64,000 nucleotides of DNA from Algibacter_G agarivorans (GTDB taxonomy: Bacteria; Bacteroidota; Bacteroidia; Flavobacteriales; Flavobacteriaceae): contig NZ_BAABJJ010000001.1 in the NCBI RefSeq assembly GCF_039543245.1, positions 62,001-126,000 on the forward strand. Reading direction: 5' to 3'. Made by a program: the position numbers and the translations under genes. Positions 40,780 to 49,512 of the stretch are shown here, piece after piece; the stretch's first letter is position 1, and each line of letters opens with the position of its first letter. Under the pieces are notes generated by a model, which was not told the DNA's origin, searched no databases, and saw only the letters and a list, made by a program, of their open reading frames with translations.

Positions 40780-40820
40780 AAGTTAGTTTTCAGTTTTATT
40801 CAACTCAAATATTTATTTAG

Positions 40821-41336
40821 ATGAAAAAATTAGTCATAATTCTTGTCTTTTTAACAGTTGTTTTTTCTTGTAAAACCAAAAAAAGCTCATCAACTCAATA
40901 TACTTCAATTAATCACCAAAGCCTTCCGATAAACGAATAACAACTAGCGGTTTATGATTTATCTTCTGTTTTTGATTCTACAGAAACCCGGATTTTAAAC
41001 AAAAAGATTGTTGATTATGAAAAGGTTTCAACGAATCAAATTGCTATACTTACTGTAGACTCTATAAAACCTTATGATAATATCCAGAAATATGGAACCG
41101 ATGTTGCTAATTTATGGGGTTTAGGGGACAAGGAAAAGAACAACGGTTTATTAGTAATATTGTGCAATCCTTGTCGAAAAATTTCTATTTGTATTGGTTA
41201 TGGGACCGAAAAAATTATTACCGATTCTATTTGTCAAAACTTAATTACCAATACTATTGTTCCTAGTTTTAAAAAAGGTGAATACTATAACGGGATTAAT
41301 AATACTTTAGATTCCATTATAAAAAAATGGCATTAA
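40821..41336 (+). pseudogene. TPM-domain lipoprotein gene with in-frame stop
   Basis: From ATG 40821 the frame gives a lipoprotein signal (MKKLVIILVFLTVVFSC), then meets TAA at 40938-40940. Beyond it the same frame stays open for 131 codons. The continuation has TPM features: TNQIAILTVDSIKPYDNIQK, LWGLGDKEKNNGLLVIL, KISICIGYGTEKIITDSICQ and FKKGEYYNGINNTLDSI, ending at 41336. One substitution (most simply CAA to TAA) inactivated a gene of 171 residues. It lies 41 bases after the intact TPM gene, so it was probably the fourth member of the cluster. Confidence 0.82.
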
Positions 41337-41363
41337 AGCATGTTAATTTCAAAATTATGGTTT

Positions 41364-42380
41364 TTACCTATTAAAACGTCCAGTCACATTCCCATCTACA
41401 ATGCGTAAAACCTCATCAATTGTAGTATAATTGACATCGCCCACATACGTATGTTTTAGGGCACATGCGGCACTTGCAAATTGCATGGCCTTAGTATCCT
41501 TAGTATCACCATCATAATGCTGCAAACCATAAATTAAACCAGCCGCAAAGGCATCACCAGTACCTATACGGTCAACAATATGCGTAATATCGAAATCTTC
41601 CGTTTCACAGAACTTTTTGCCGTTCCACATTCTAGCTCGAATTTTATGCCAAGAAGAATTGATTGATGTTCTTATTTTATCAAACACCTTAACTATGGAT
41701 GGAAATTTCTCAATAAGTAGTTTGCTAGCTTCAATAAACTCATCATTGCTATAACCAAAATCGGTACCTAGAACTTCGTTCATTTCGTTAATACCTCCTA
41801 TAAAAATGGTAGAACAATGAAGTAGTTCTGTTAATGCTTCTTTAGGATCAACGCCATAATTCCATAAGCCACTCCTATATGTTGGATCAGCAGACACACA
41901 CATGCCTTTTTTTCTTGCTAATAACAGTCCTTCCTTTAAGGTTTCAAAACTCCCTTTGGATAATGCTGGTGTTATTCCTGTCCAATGAAACCAACTACCA
42001 TCTGCCAATGATTTTTCCCAATCAACCATGCTAGGTTTGATTTCAGAAAAAGCAGAATGTGATCGATTATAAGAAATTGAACTTGGACGCATAACGGCTC
42101 CAACTTCTAAAAAATAAACTCCTAATGGTCTATTAGAACGCACAATAGCCGTAGTGTCTAAATCAAATTTATTAAGATACGCTAAAGCTGTATTTCCAAT
42201 AAAATCATCTGAAATACAGGTAATATGCTTTACATTTCCTCCTAAATTAGCAATGGAAATTCCCACATTTAATTCCGTACCTCCAAAATAAAATTCTACA
42301 GTATTGGACTGAATAAATTTTCTGTTTCCTCGAGGTGATATACGCATAAGCACCTCTCCAAAAGTAATAGTTTGACTCAT
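41364..42380 (-). CDS. PfkB-family sugar kinase, 2-keto-3-deoxygluconate kinase-like
   Basis: 338 residues, ribokinase fold. N-terminal FGEVLMRISPRGNRKFIQSN and GGTELNVGISIANLGG form the sugar site, WFHWTGITPALSKGS the middle, and VDRIGTGDAFAAGLIYGL the PfkB signature with the catalytic Asp. It is a clear paralogue of the kdgK product at 48315-49361 (same length class and shared WFHWTGITPA and RSHSA/RAHSA blocks). It is monocistronic and away from the KDG operon, so it may act on a related sugar acid. Start ATG at 42380. Confidence 0.82.
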   Translation of the reverse strand: MSQTITFGEVLMRISPRGNRKFIQSNTVEFYFGGTELNVGISIANLGGNVKHITCISDDFIGNTALAYLNKFDLDTTAIVRSNRPLGVYFLEVGAVMRPSSISYNRSHSAFSEIKPSMVDWEKSLADGSWFHWTGITPALSKGSFETLKEGLLLARKKGMCVSADPTYRSGLWNYGVDPKEALTELLHCSTIFIGGINEMNEVLGTDFGYSNDEFIEASKLLIEKFPSIVKVFDKIRTSINSSWHKIRARMWNGKKFCETEDFDITHIVDRIGTGDAFAAGLIYGLQHYDGDTKDTKAMQFASAACALKHTYVGDVNYTTIDEVLRIVDGNVTGRFNR

Positions 42381-42451
42381 CTAATGATTATATTATTTTT
42401 TCTAAAAATAATTAATTAGCATGGTAATCAAACTATAATCTTTTATAAAAA

Positions 42452-43759
42452 TTACTTTTTACGCATATATACACTAATAGGAACCCCTTTAAAATCGAAA
42501 TGCTCACGTAGTTTGTTTTCTAGAAAACGTTTATAAGGGTCTTTTACATACTGAGGCAAGTTACAGAAAAACGCAAATTGTGGTTGCGGTGTTGGCAATT
42601 GCATAACGTATTTAATTTTCACGTATTTTGCCTTATAAGCTGGTGGTCCGTAACTTTCTATTATAGGCAACATGATTTCATTAAGCTTACTGGTTTTAAT
42701 TTTCTTGGTACGGTTTTTATACACCTCAACAGCTGTTTCAATAGCTTTAAATATACGTTGCTTGGTTAATACCGAAATAAATATAACGGGAACATCTGTA
42801 AAGGGTTCCATTTGCTTTTTTATGGCTTTTTCATATTCTTTCATGGACTTATGGTCCTTTTCCACCAAATCCCATTTGTTAACCAAAACAACAATGCCTT
42901 TTCGGTTACGTTCGGCTAACCAAAAGATATTTTGTACCTGACCGTCAAAACCACGAGTGGCATCTAAAACGATAAGACACACATCGCTATGCTCTATGGC
43001 ACGTACACTTCGCATTACCGAATAAAACTCTAAGTCTTCTTTTACTTTAGATTTTCTTCGGATACCAGCAGTATCTACTAAATTAAATTCAAATCCGAAG
43101 CGATTATATTTGGTATCGATAGAATCACGTGTTGTTCCTGCAATGTCTGTTACAATATACCTATCCTCACCTATTAAAGCATTAATGAATGACGATTTAC
43201 CAGCATTAGGTCTACCAACTACTGCAAAACGCGGTAAAGCTTCAACTTCTTCTACCTCTTCAACTTCAGGTAAAGCTTCAACAAGCGCATCTAACAATTC
43301 ACCTGTTCCGCTACCATTAATACTAGCAACAGTATAATATTCACCTAAACCTAAGGCATAAAACTCAACGGCATCTTCGGCACGCTTGCCATTATCCACT
43401 TTATTGACCACAAGAAAAACAGGTTTATTTACTTTTCTTAAAAGTTTAGCAACATCTTCATCCATGCCTGTAACACCGGACTCAACATCCACCATAAAAA
43501 TAATGGCATCAGCTTCATCAATAGCTAACTCAACTTGCTTATCTATTTCTGTCTCAAAAACATCATCACTCCCTAAAACGTAACCCCCTGTATCAATTAA
43601 AGAAAACTCTTTTCCGTTCCAATCACTTTTTCCGTAATGACGGTCTCTAGTAACGCCACTTACGGCATCAACAATGGCTTCTCTACGTTGGATTAAACGA
43701 TTAAAAAACGTTGACTTTCCAACATTTGGTCTTCCTACTATGGCTACTATATTACTCAT
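42452..43759 (-). CDS. der: Ribosome biogenesis GTPase Der
   Basis: 435 residues, two tandem GTPase domains and a C-terminal KH-like domain. G1 motifs GRPNVGKSTFFNRL and GRPNAGKSSFINAL, G3 DTGGYV and DTAGIRR, and G4 NKVD and NKWD are all present. The acidic linker between the domains (EVEEVEEVEALP) is a short repeat. Acts in 50S subunit assembly. Monocistronic; ATG at 43759. Confidence 0.97.
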   Translation of the reverse strand: MSNIVAIVGRPNVGKSTFFNRLIQRREAIVDAVSGVTRDRHYGKSDWNGKEFSLIDTGGYVLGSDDVFETEIDKQVELAIDEADAIIFMVDVESGVTGMDEDVAKLLRKVNKPVFLVVNKVDNGKRAEDAVEFYALGLGEYYTVASINGSGTGELLDALVEALPEVEEVEEVEALPRFAVVGRPNAGKSSFINALIGEDRYIVTDIAGTTRDSIDTKYNRFGFEFNLVDTAGIRRKSKVKEDLEFYSVMRSVRAIEHSDVCLIVLDATRGFDGQVQNIFWLAERNRKGIVVLVNKWDLVEKDHKSMKEYEKAIKKQMEPFTDVPVIFISVLTKQRIFKAIETAVEVYKNRTKKIKTSKLNEIMLPIIESYGPPAYKAKYVKIKYVMQLPTPQPQFAFFCNLPQYVKDPYKRFLENKLREHFDFKGVPISVYMRKK

Positions 43760-43927
43760 GATTTTTAAATTGTATGATACACCTTATCTGATGCCGTTAT
43801 TATTTCTATCCGAAATATTTTGCAAAAATAGGAAATATAGACGACGCAAAGTTCTTTTTTAATAAAGATTGAAAGTATTTTAAGTTTCAATAAAAAATAG
43901 TAATTTACTGTGCTAAACTCATATTTG

Positions 43928-44440
43928 ATGCCACTACCAAATGACATTGTTTTACGACCTCGATTTAAAATGGAAATTCCACGATATAATCAAGCTATTT
44001 TAAGTGATTTCAGGAATGCTAAAACAACACAATCAGATTTTATTATTACTAGGGTTGATGACCACGTTTTTATAAGGTTTCCAAAGGACAAGCAAAGTTT
44101 TTGGTCCCCGCAATTGCATCTTGAAATTAATGAAGTTGACGAAAACCATAGTGTAATCCATGGCTTATTTGGCCCCAACCCAACCGTTTGGACACTTTTT
44201 ATGTTTCTGCATTTTATGGTTGCAGGGGTGTTTATTGCCTTCGGAATTTGGACTTATACCAATTGGACTTTAGGACAAGCTTTTACTATACAAGCCAGTA
44301 TAACGATTCTGATGGTACTCATTTGGGTTGTTTTATACTTTGCTGGTAGTATTGGCAAGGCATCAAGCACCAGTGATATGCGTTTACTAAATGATTTTAT
44401 GTATAACGTTTTAGGTATTGAGCAAGACAAAGCGCCTTAA
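43928..44440 (+). CDS. Conserved protein with two membrane helices
   Basis: About 170 residues from ATG 43928 (an upstream GTG at 43910 is less likely). The N-terminal half is soluble (LRPRFKMEIPRYNQAILSDF, FIITRVDDHVFIRFPKDKQS, FWSPQLHLEINEVDE). Two helices (LFMFLHFMVAGVFIAFGIW and ITILMVLIWVVLYFAGSIG) follow, then a short tail. I recognise no named family. Homologues next to der/era are familiar in flavobacteria, where they are sometimes mislabelled GTP-binding protein; no GTPase motif is present. Lies between der and era, on the opposite strand to both. Confidence 0.65.
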   Translation: MPLPNDIVLRPRFKMEIPRYNQAILSDFRNAKTTQSDFIITRVDDHVFIRFPKDKQSFWSPQLHLEINEVDENHSVIHGLFGPNPTVWTLFMFLHFMVAGVFIAFGIWTYTNWTLGQAFTIQASITILMVLIWVVLYFAGSIGKASSTSDMRLLNDFMYNVLGIEQDKAP

Positions 44441-44482
44441 CAGCAATCTTGTGTTTTTGGCTAAAACTGTTATTCATATGTA

Positions 44483-45364
44483 CTAGTTATTGTAACCAAA
44501 ACGTTTCAACTGATTTTGATTGCTACGCCAATTTTTATTCACTTTTACATAAAGTTCTAGATGGATTTGCTTTCCGAAAAACTTTTCCAAATCTTTTCTA
44601 GCTTCCACCCCTACGCGCTTTAAAGCACTCCCCTTATGACCAATGATGATGCCTTTTTGTGTTTCGCGCTCTACCATGATCACTGAACGGATACGGATAA
44701 TGTTTTCTTCTTCAAAAAACTCTTCGGTATCTACTTCAACAGCATATGGAATTTCTTTTTTATAATGAATAAGAATCTTTTCGCGAATGGTTTCATTAAT
44801 AAAAAAACGTTCTGGCTTATCTGTTAACTGATCTTTTGGATAAAAAGGCGGCGACTCTGGAAGCAACTCGATTATTCTACCAAATACTTCTTTTACTTGA
44901 AAACCTTCTAGTGCTGAAATAGCAATAATTTCCGCATTGGGCACTTTTTTTGCCCACAATTGCACTTGAGATTCCAACTGACCTTGATCAGATTTATCAA
45001 TCTTATTCAGCAATAATAAAACAGGAATTTTAGAATTGGTTATTTTGTTGAAGAAGGCTTCATCTTTTAATTCTTGTTCACCTATTTCAACCATATAAAT
45101 TAATACATCAGCATCTTCAAAAGCAGATTTAACAAACCCCATCATAGATTGTTGAAGCTCGTAGGCTGGCTTGATAATTCCTGGTGTGTCACTAAAAACA
45201 ACCTGAAAATCGTCACCATTTACAATACCTAAAATCCTATGTCTCGTAGTCTGTGCTTTTGAAGTGATAATAGATAATTTTTCACCTACAAAGGCGTTCA
45301 TTAATGTAGATTTACCCACATTAGGATTACCTATAATATTTACAAAACCTGCTTTATGCTTCAT
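44483..45364 (-). CDS. era: GTPase Era
   Basis: 293 residues from ATG 45364; the frame continues eight codons upstream but this Met is preceded by an aagaag Shine-Dalgarno-like stretch and matches family starts. GTPase domain with IIGNPNVGKSTLMNAF (G1), TTRHRILGI, DTPGI (G3) and LLNKIDK (G4). The C-terminal KH domain has GIIIGHKGSALKRVGVEARK and FFGKQIHLELYVKV. Binds 16S rRNA during 30S maturation. Monocistronic. Confidence 0.97.
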   Translation of the reverse strand: MKHKAGFVNIIGNPNVGKSTLMNAFVGEKLSIITSKAQTTRHRILGIVNGDDFQVVFSDTPGIIKPAYELQQSMMGFVKSAFEDADVLIYMVEIGEQELKDEAFFNKITNSKIPVLLLLNKIDKSDQGQLESQVQLWAKKVPNAEIIAISALEGFQVKEVFGRIIELLPESPPFYPKDQLTDKPERFFINETIREKILIHYKKEIPYAVEVDTEEFFEEENIIRIRSVIMVERETQKGIIIGHKGSALKRVGVEARKDLEKFFGKQIHLELYVKVNKNWRSNQNQLKRFGYNN

Positions 45365-45433
45365 GATCTTCTTTTTTATATGTTGCAAAGTTACAATGTT
45401 GATTTGTAATACTGGTTATAAAACATTTTAAAC

Positions 45434-45466
45434 AAAAAAAACAGGAAGTTAAACTTCCTGTTTTTA
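45434..45466 (-). terminator. Rho-independent terminator after the FKBP gene
   Basis: Perfect arms aaaaacaggaagtt and aacttcctgttttt, with T/A tracts on both sides. 23 bases past the FKBP stop codon. Confidence 0.85.
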
Positions 45467-45488
45467 ATTATATTAAAGTATATTAAGA

Positions 45489-46190
45489 TTACTTAACCTC
45501 TAATAACTCTACATCAAAAATTAATGTTGAGTTAGGTTTAATTACTCCACCTGGTCTTGGGTTTGCTCCATAAGCCAAATCGCTAGGGATAAAGAATTTG
45601 TATTTAGAACCTGGAGTCATTAATTGCAAACCTTCTGTCCATCCTTTTATAACTTGAGTAACACCAAATTCAGTTGGCTCACCTCTATCAACAGAACTAT
45701 CAAATACAGTTCCATCAATTAAAGTACCATGGTAATGTACTTTTACTTTAGATGCTGTTGTTGGTTTATCACCAGATCCTTCTTTTAAAACAATATATTG
45801 TAAACCGCTTTCAGTAATTTTAACACCTTCTTTAGATTTATTATCTTCCAAGAACTTAATGCCATCTGCTTTTGCTTTTTCTCCTTCTTCTTTAGCTATA
45901 GCCGCTTGTTCTTTTTGTTTCTTTTGAAAATACGTTTGAATCACTTTTTGCGTTTGCTGTTCATCTAATAAAATATTAGTTGAATCAAGTGCATTTCTAA
46001 GGCCTTGAATATAGATTTCTATATTAGCTTCATCAAAACCTGTTTTTAATTGTTTTCCCATATTAAGACCGATTCCGTAACTTACAGAATCAACCTCTGT
46101 TTTTAAGGGCTTATTAGAAACTTCGTTATTATTACAAGATACTACTACTAAAGCTAATGCTACTAGACTTAAAAATTTCATTATTTTCAT
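45489..46190 (-). CDS. FKBP-type peptidyl-prolyl isomerase lipoprotein
   Basis: 233 residues. Lipoprotein signal with lipobox VVSC at about residue 19. The FKBP N-terminal dimerisation domain (KTEVDSVSYGIGLNMGKQLK, IYIQGLRNALDS, then a charged helix KKQKEQAAIAKEEGEKAKAD) is followed by the FKBP domain: VKVHYHGTLIDGTVFDSSVD, QVIKGWTEGLQLM, KFFIPSDLAYG and STLIFDVELLEV. Architecture as in FkpA/Mip chaperones, here anchored to a membrane in the periplasm. Two TAnnTTTG motifs lie 28-45 bases upstream (on the minus strand, near 46218-46234) as possible promoter elements. Confidence 0.92.
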   Translation of the reverse strand: MKIMKFLSLVALALVVVSCNNNEVSNKPLKTEVDSVSYGIGLNMGKQLKTGFDEANIEIYIQGLRNALDSTNILLDEQQTQKVIQTYFQKKQKEQAAIAKEEGEKAKADGIKFLEDNKSKEGVKITESGLQYIVLKEGSGDKPTTASKVKVHYHGTLIDGTVFDSSVDRGEPTEFGVTQVIKGWTEGLQLMTPGSKYKFFIPSDLAYGANPRPGGVIKPNSTLIFDVELLEVK

Positions 46191-46250
46191 TTTTGTTTAT
46201 TTTTTTTATTCTGACGCCAAATGTAACAAATTTATGGTGAGTAAAAAAAA

Positions 46251-46282
46251 GAAAACCTTCCAGAATATCTGGAAGGTTCTTT
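46251..46282 (-). terminator. Terminator after eda
   Basis: The palindrome accttccaga / tctggaaggt with a three-base centre has an A-tract on the plus strand that reads as T on the minus strand. It lies between eda and the FKBP gene. Confidence 0.8.
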
Positions 46283-46339
46283 TATAAAAAATATAATCTA
46301 TTAACTCGTTTTAGTTCTACCTAATATCTTGAATAGGAT

Positions 46340-47008
46340 TTATCCTCTAACAGATTTTACTATAGCCAACGCAGCTCTTACATCCTGCTCTAACTTAGCG
46401 TAATCTTTGTTTGCAATAATGTCTTTTGAGATTAACTTAGATCCCATTCCAACACAAGTTACACCAGCATCAAACCAACCTTTCAAGTTCTCTTCTGTTG
46501 GAGAAACCCCTCCTGTTGGCATAACACTTGTCCATGGTTGAGGCCCTTTAACGCCCTTAACAAATTGTGGCCCGTAAATGTCTCCAGGGAAAAGTTTGAC
46601 AATTTCGCAACCTAATTCTTCTGCTCTTGTTATTTCTGTTAAAGTTCCACAACCAGGAGACCAAAGTACTTTTTTACGGTTACATGCAATTGCAATATCT
46701 TCTCTTAACACAGGAGTTACAATAAAGTTTGCTCCTAGTGCCATATATAAAGATGCTGCTGCACCATCGGTAACAGAACCAACCCCCATAATCATCCCTG
46801 GTAATTCTTTGATCGCGTATTTTGTTAACTCACCAAAAACTTCGTGAGCAAAATCGCCACGCGCTGTAAATTCCATTAATCTTGCTCCACCATCGTAACA
46901 AGCCTTTAATACTTTTTTACTTAATTCTATATCATTGTGGAAAAACAAAGGAATCATTCCTGTGTCTTTCATTGCTTGCGCTACTTCTAATCTTGAAAAT
47001 TGTGCCAT
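46340..47008 (-). CDS. eda: KDPG aldolase / 4-hydroxy-2-oxoglutarate aldolase
   Basis: 222 residues, (beta/alpha)8 fold. Cleaves 2-keto-3-deoxy-6-phosphogluconate to pyruvate and glyceraldehyde 3-phosphate. MGVGSVTDGAAASLYMALGA, FIVTPVLREDIAIACN, CEIVKLFPGDIYGPQFVKG (Schiff-base lysine region) and VMPTGGVSPTEENLKGWFDA match the family. Last gene of the minus-strand operon kdgK - PFK - eda, controlled by the LacI-type operator region near 49.4 kb. Such operons process keto-deoxy sugars from uronates, for example from alginate or pectin. Confidence 0.93.
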   Translation of the reverse strand: MAQFSRLEVAQAMKDTGMIPLFFHNDIELSKKVLKACYDGGARLMEFTARGDFAHEVFGELTKYAIKELPGMIMGVGSVTDGAAASLYMALGANFIVTPVLREDIAIACNRKKVLWSPGCGTLTEITRAEELGCEIVKLFPGDIYGPQFVKGVKGPQPWTSVMPTGGVSPTEENLKGWFDAGVTCVGMGSKLISKDIIANKDYAKLEQDVRAALAIVKSVRG

Positions 47009-47026
47009 TTTATTATTTTTTAATTT

Positions 47027-48244
47027 TTAGTTCCAGTTTAATATTTTCTTAAAATCGTATGCTTCCGGATTTGGTAGAAACTTTTTCGCTTCTTCATAAT
47101 CCTTTTCTTTAATATAAAAAAGGTTGTTTATAAACAGTTGTGCCATATCTGAATTAATGTCGACCAATCTAGGTGGAATCTTACCTTCATTATCTTCAAA
47201 ATCCTTTAAATACAATGGCATTATATCTCCCTTTGAATTTGCACTAACGATACAACCAGAAACTCCTTGGTCATATAGTTTCTTTACACCTATACCTAGT
47301 AATGTACATAGGGTTAAATCAAATGCAATTGGTTTACAACATCTTAATTCATAGCCAAGCTCTACAGGTCTAGATTTAATATTCAACCCAAGTTCTTTTA
47401 ATTTAACTTGCAATAAATAATTAAATATATGAGACTTGCTAACGTTTCCTAATTCAGGATGTCCATGATCATCATAGGTGAAATTTATACCCGAGTTGAT
47501 AATTTCTTTTTCTTCCATAAAATGAAAAACCCCCTCACTAACTAAAGCAACACCATATTCTATACCTTGAATTTTACATTTAACTATAGAAGAAATAATC
47601 ATATTAATGATTTTTTCGAATGTGATATTGGTTTTGTTAAACATTTCAGGAATAATCATCATTTGATAATGACAAGCTGAAGCAATTCCAAAAGCCAAAT
47701 GGCCAGCAGAACGCCCCATTGCAGCAACTATAAACCAATTTTCACTAGTTCTAGCATCTTCATAAACTGTATTACCAATACGAACTCCTTCGTCTTTAGC
47801 TGTATGAAAACCAAAAGTTGGATTTCTGTCAGGTAAAGGTAAGTCGTTATCTATAGTTTTTGGGACATGAACATGTGCAACATCCAAATCCTGACTATTA
47901 ACATATTTAGTTAATCTATTAGCAGTTGAAGCTGTATCGTCTCCTCCAATAGTAACTAATAATTTTACATTATGTTTCTTAAAAAAATCTGCTTTAAAAT
48001 CGCTGTCTTTTGGTTTAAATCTACTCATTATTAAAGTAGAACCTCCAAGACTAAAAATACGATCCGCACGATGAAAATCAAAAAAAACTATTGATGGATC
48101 ATCAGAAAGCAATCCTTTATAACCATGGTGCACACCTATAACGTCATAACCATCCTTTAAGAAAGTTTTGGCCAATGTGCTTATAACCGTATTTATACCT
48201 GGTGCAGGACCACCTCCACACATTATTGCAATCGATTTTCTCAT
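47027..48244 (-). CDS. 6-phosphofructokinase family protein, PPi-dependent type by sequence
   Basis: 405 residues, PfkA fold. CGGGPAPGINTVISTLAKTF is the phosphate-binding start. GGDDTAS carries Asp where ATP-dependent enzymes have Gly, and HVPKTIDNDLPLPD carries Lys in the P-x-T-I-D-N-D motif (Gly in ATP enzymes); both changes are hallmarks of pyrophosphate-dependent PFKs. AAMGRSAGHLAFG and PEMFNKTN contribute to the sugar site. It lies between kdgK and eda in the same operon, an odd place for a glycolytic enzyme unless it lets the triose phosphate made by Eda return to hexose phosphate reversibly. Confidence 0.85.
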   Translation of the reverse strand: MRKSIAIMCGGGPAPGINTVISTLAKTFLKDGYDVIGVHHGYKGLLSDDPSIVFFDFHRADRIFSLGGSTLIMSRFKPKDSDFKADFFKKHNVKLLVTIGGDDTASTANRLTKYVNSQDLDVAHVHVPKTIDNDLPLPDRNPTFGFHTAKDEGVRIGNTVYEDARTSENWFIVAAMGRSAGHLAFGIASACHYQMMIIPEMFNKTNITFEKIINMIISSIVKCKIQGIEYGVALVSEGVFHFMEEKEIINSGINFTYDDHGHPELGNVSKSHIFNYLLQVKLKELGLNIKSRPVELGYELRCCKPIAFDLTLCTLLGIGVKKLYDQGVSGCIVSANSKGDIMPLYLKDFEDNEGKIPPRLVDINSDMAQLFINNLFYIKEKDYEEAKKFLPNPEAYDFKKILNWN

Positions 48245-48271
48245 AGGATATGTTGATTTTAAAATTTAGTT

Positions 48272-48304
48272 AAATCCACAAGGTTTTTAAAACCTTGCGG
48301 ATTT
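48272..48304. repeat. 33-bp palindromic repeat inside the KDG operon
   Basis: aaatccacaaggtttt - t - aaaaccttgcggattt, 15 of 16 paired bases, between kdgK and the PFK gene. Same core as the perfect palindrome at 20951-20981. If transcribed it would form a strong hairpin in the intercistronic mRNA. Confidence 0.75.
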
Positions 48305-48314
48305 AAAAAATATA

Positions 48315-49361
48315 TTATCTAGCCACACGTCCTGAAGCGTCACCTCCCATTAATTTTTCTACTTCTGAAACAGTAACTAAGTTTGCATCACCTTTAATGG
48401 TGTGTTTTAAACAAGATGCTGCAACAGCAAAGTCTAATGCATTTTGATCATCTTCTGGGTATTTTAACAATCCGTAGATTAAACCTCCCATAAATGAATC
48501 TCCACCACCAACTCTATCTACGATATCGGTAATTTGATATTGACGTGTTTGTAACATTTGTTTACCATCATATAAAACGCCTGCCCAAGTATTGTGAGAT
48601 GCAGAAATCGACCCTCTTAACGTAGTAATTACTTTTTTAGCTCTAGGGAATTTTTCCATCATTTGTTGACAAACGGATAAGAAAGCTTCTGCTTTTACAT
48701 CATGTCCAGCCGTTTGAACTGCAGCTCCTGCAGGTTTAATTCCAAAATGCATTTCTGCATCTTCTTCGTTTCCTAAAACAATATCACAGTAAGAAGTCAA
48801 TTCTGTCATTATAGATTCTCTATGAGCGTCATCACAGAAATTCCAAAGTTTTGCTCGGTAATTTAAATCTGTTGAAATAGTAATTCCTTTTGCGCTAGCA
48901 GCTTTCACAGCTTCTAAACAAACATCTGCAGATCCTTGAGAAATTGCCGGTGTTATACCTGTCCAGTGAAACCACTCTACACCATCAAAAACAACATCCC
49001 AATCAATCATTCCTGATTCAATTTCAGACATAGCTGAATGTGCACGGTCATATACTACTTTAGACCCTCTAGATACAGCTCCAGTTTCTAGGAAATAAAT
49101 CCCTAAACGATCACCACCGTAAACAATTTTATCAACACCTACACCTCTTTTACGCATTTCCATCATGGCACATTCACCAATATCATTCTTTGGCAAACGT
49201 GTTACAAAATCAACATCAACACCATAGTTAGCTAATGATACTGCTACATTTGATTCTCCACCACCATAAATGGCGTCAAAATTGTTAGCTTGTGAAAATC
49301 TTAAAAATCCTTGAGGAGCTAATCTTAACATGATTTCTCCAAATGTTACTACTTTTCCCAT
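48315..49361 (-). CDS. kdgK: 2-dehydro-3-deoxygluconokinase
   Basis: 348 residues, PfkB/ribokinase fold. FGEIMLRLAPQGFLRFSQAN, GGGESNVAVSLANYG, GIYFLETGAVSRGSKVVYDR, WFHWTGITPAISQGS and VDRVGGGDSFMGGLIYGLLK (catalytic Asp) follow KDG kinases closely. Phosphorylates 2-keto-3-deoxygluconate to KDPG, the substrate of the eda product two genes downstream. First gene of the operon; a LacI-type operator half-palindrome lies 30 bases upstream of its ATG. A paralogue is at 41364-42380. Confidence 0.93.
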   Translation of the reverse strand: MGKVVTFGEIMLRLAPQGFLRFSQANNFDAIYGGGESNVAVSLANYGVDVDFVTRLPKNDIGECAMMEMRKRGVGVDKIVYGGDRLGIYFLETGAVSRGSKVVYDRAHSAMSEIESGMIDWDVVFDGVEWFHWTGITPAISQGSADVCLEAVKAASAKGITISTDLNYRAKLWNFCDDAHRESIMTELTSYCDIVLGNEEDAEMHFGIKPAGAAVQTAGHDVKAEAFLSVCQQMMEKFPRAKKVITTLRGSISASHNTWAGVLYDGKQMLQTRQYQITDIVDRVGGGDSFMGGLIYGLLKYPEDDQNALDFAVAASCLKHTIKGDANLVTVSEVEKLMGGDASGRVAR

Positions 49362-49390
49362 TTTTAATACTCTTATTTATGTTATTTAGT

Positions 49391-49410
49391 TTTGCTTAAA
49401 CGTTTAACCT
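49391..49410. promoter_or_regulatory. LacI-family operator upstream of kdgK
   Basis: tttgcttaaacgtttaacct: identical to the left 17 bases of the perfect operator at 49479-49500 and then diverging. Located between the kdgK start and its presumed promoter, where repressor binding would block the kdgK-PFK-eda operon. Confidence 0.8.
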
Positions 49411-49451
49411 GTTTTTAAAAAATAAATCAAAACCATATATAAACTTATTGT

Positions 49452-49482
49452 TTTGATAATAAAAATTAAAGCAATATATTTG
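49452..49482 (+). promoter_or_regulatory. Bacteroidota-type promoter of the lacI gene
   Basis: TTTG at 49452-49455, a 19-base spacer, and TATATTTG (TAnnTTTG) at 49475-49482. This is an exact fit to the phylum's -33/-7 consensus. The -7 box is overlapped by the operator. Confidence 0.75.
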
Positions 49483-49505
49483 CTTAAACGTTTAAGCAAA
49501 TATAT
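49474..49505. promoter_or_regulatory. 32-bp perfect palindromic operator (autoregulation)
   Basis: The core tttgcttaaacgtttaagca is extended symmetrically to 32 bases by A/T pairs. The central aaacgttt is the usual LacI/GalR family centre. It covers the -7 box of the lacI promoter, so the regulator probably represses its own gene. Confidence 0.88.
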
Positions 49506-49512
49506 AAAAAAA

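Noticed and set aside
49453..49512. Upstream start for the LacI-type regulator
   Set aside because: The region contains its promoter -7 box and the perfect operator, so it is upstream of or at the transcript start.
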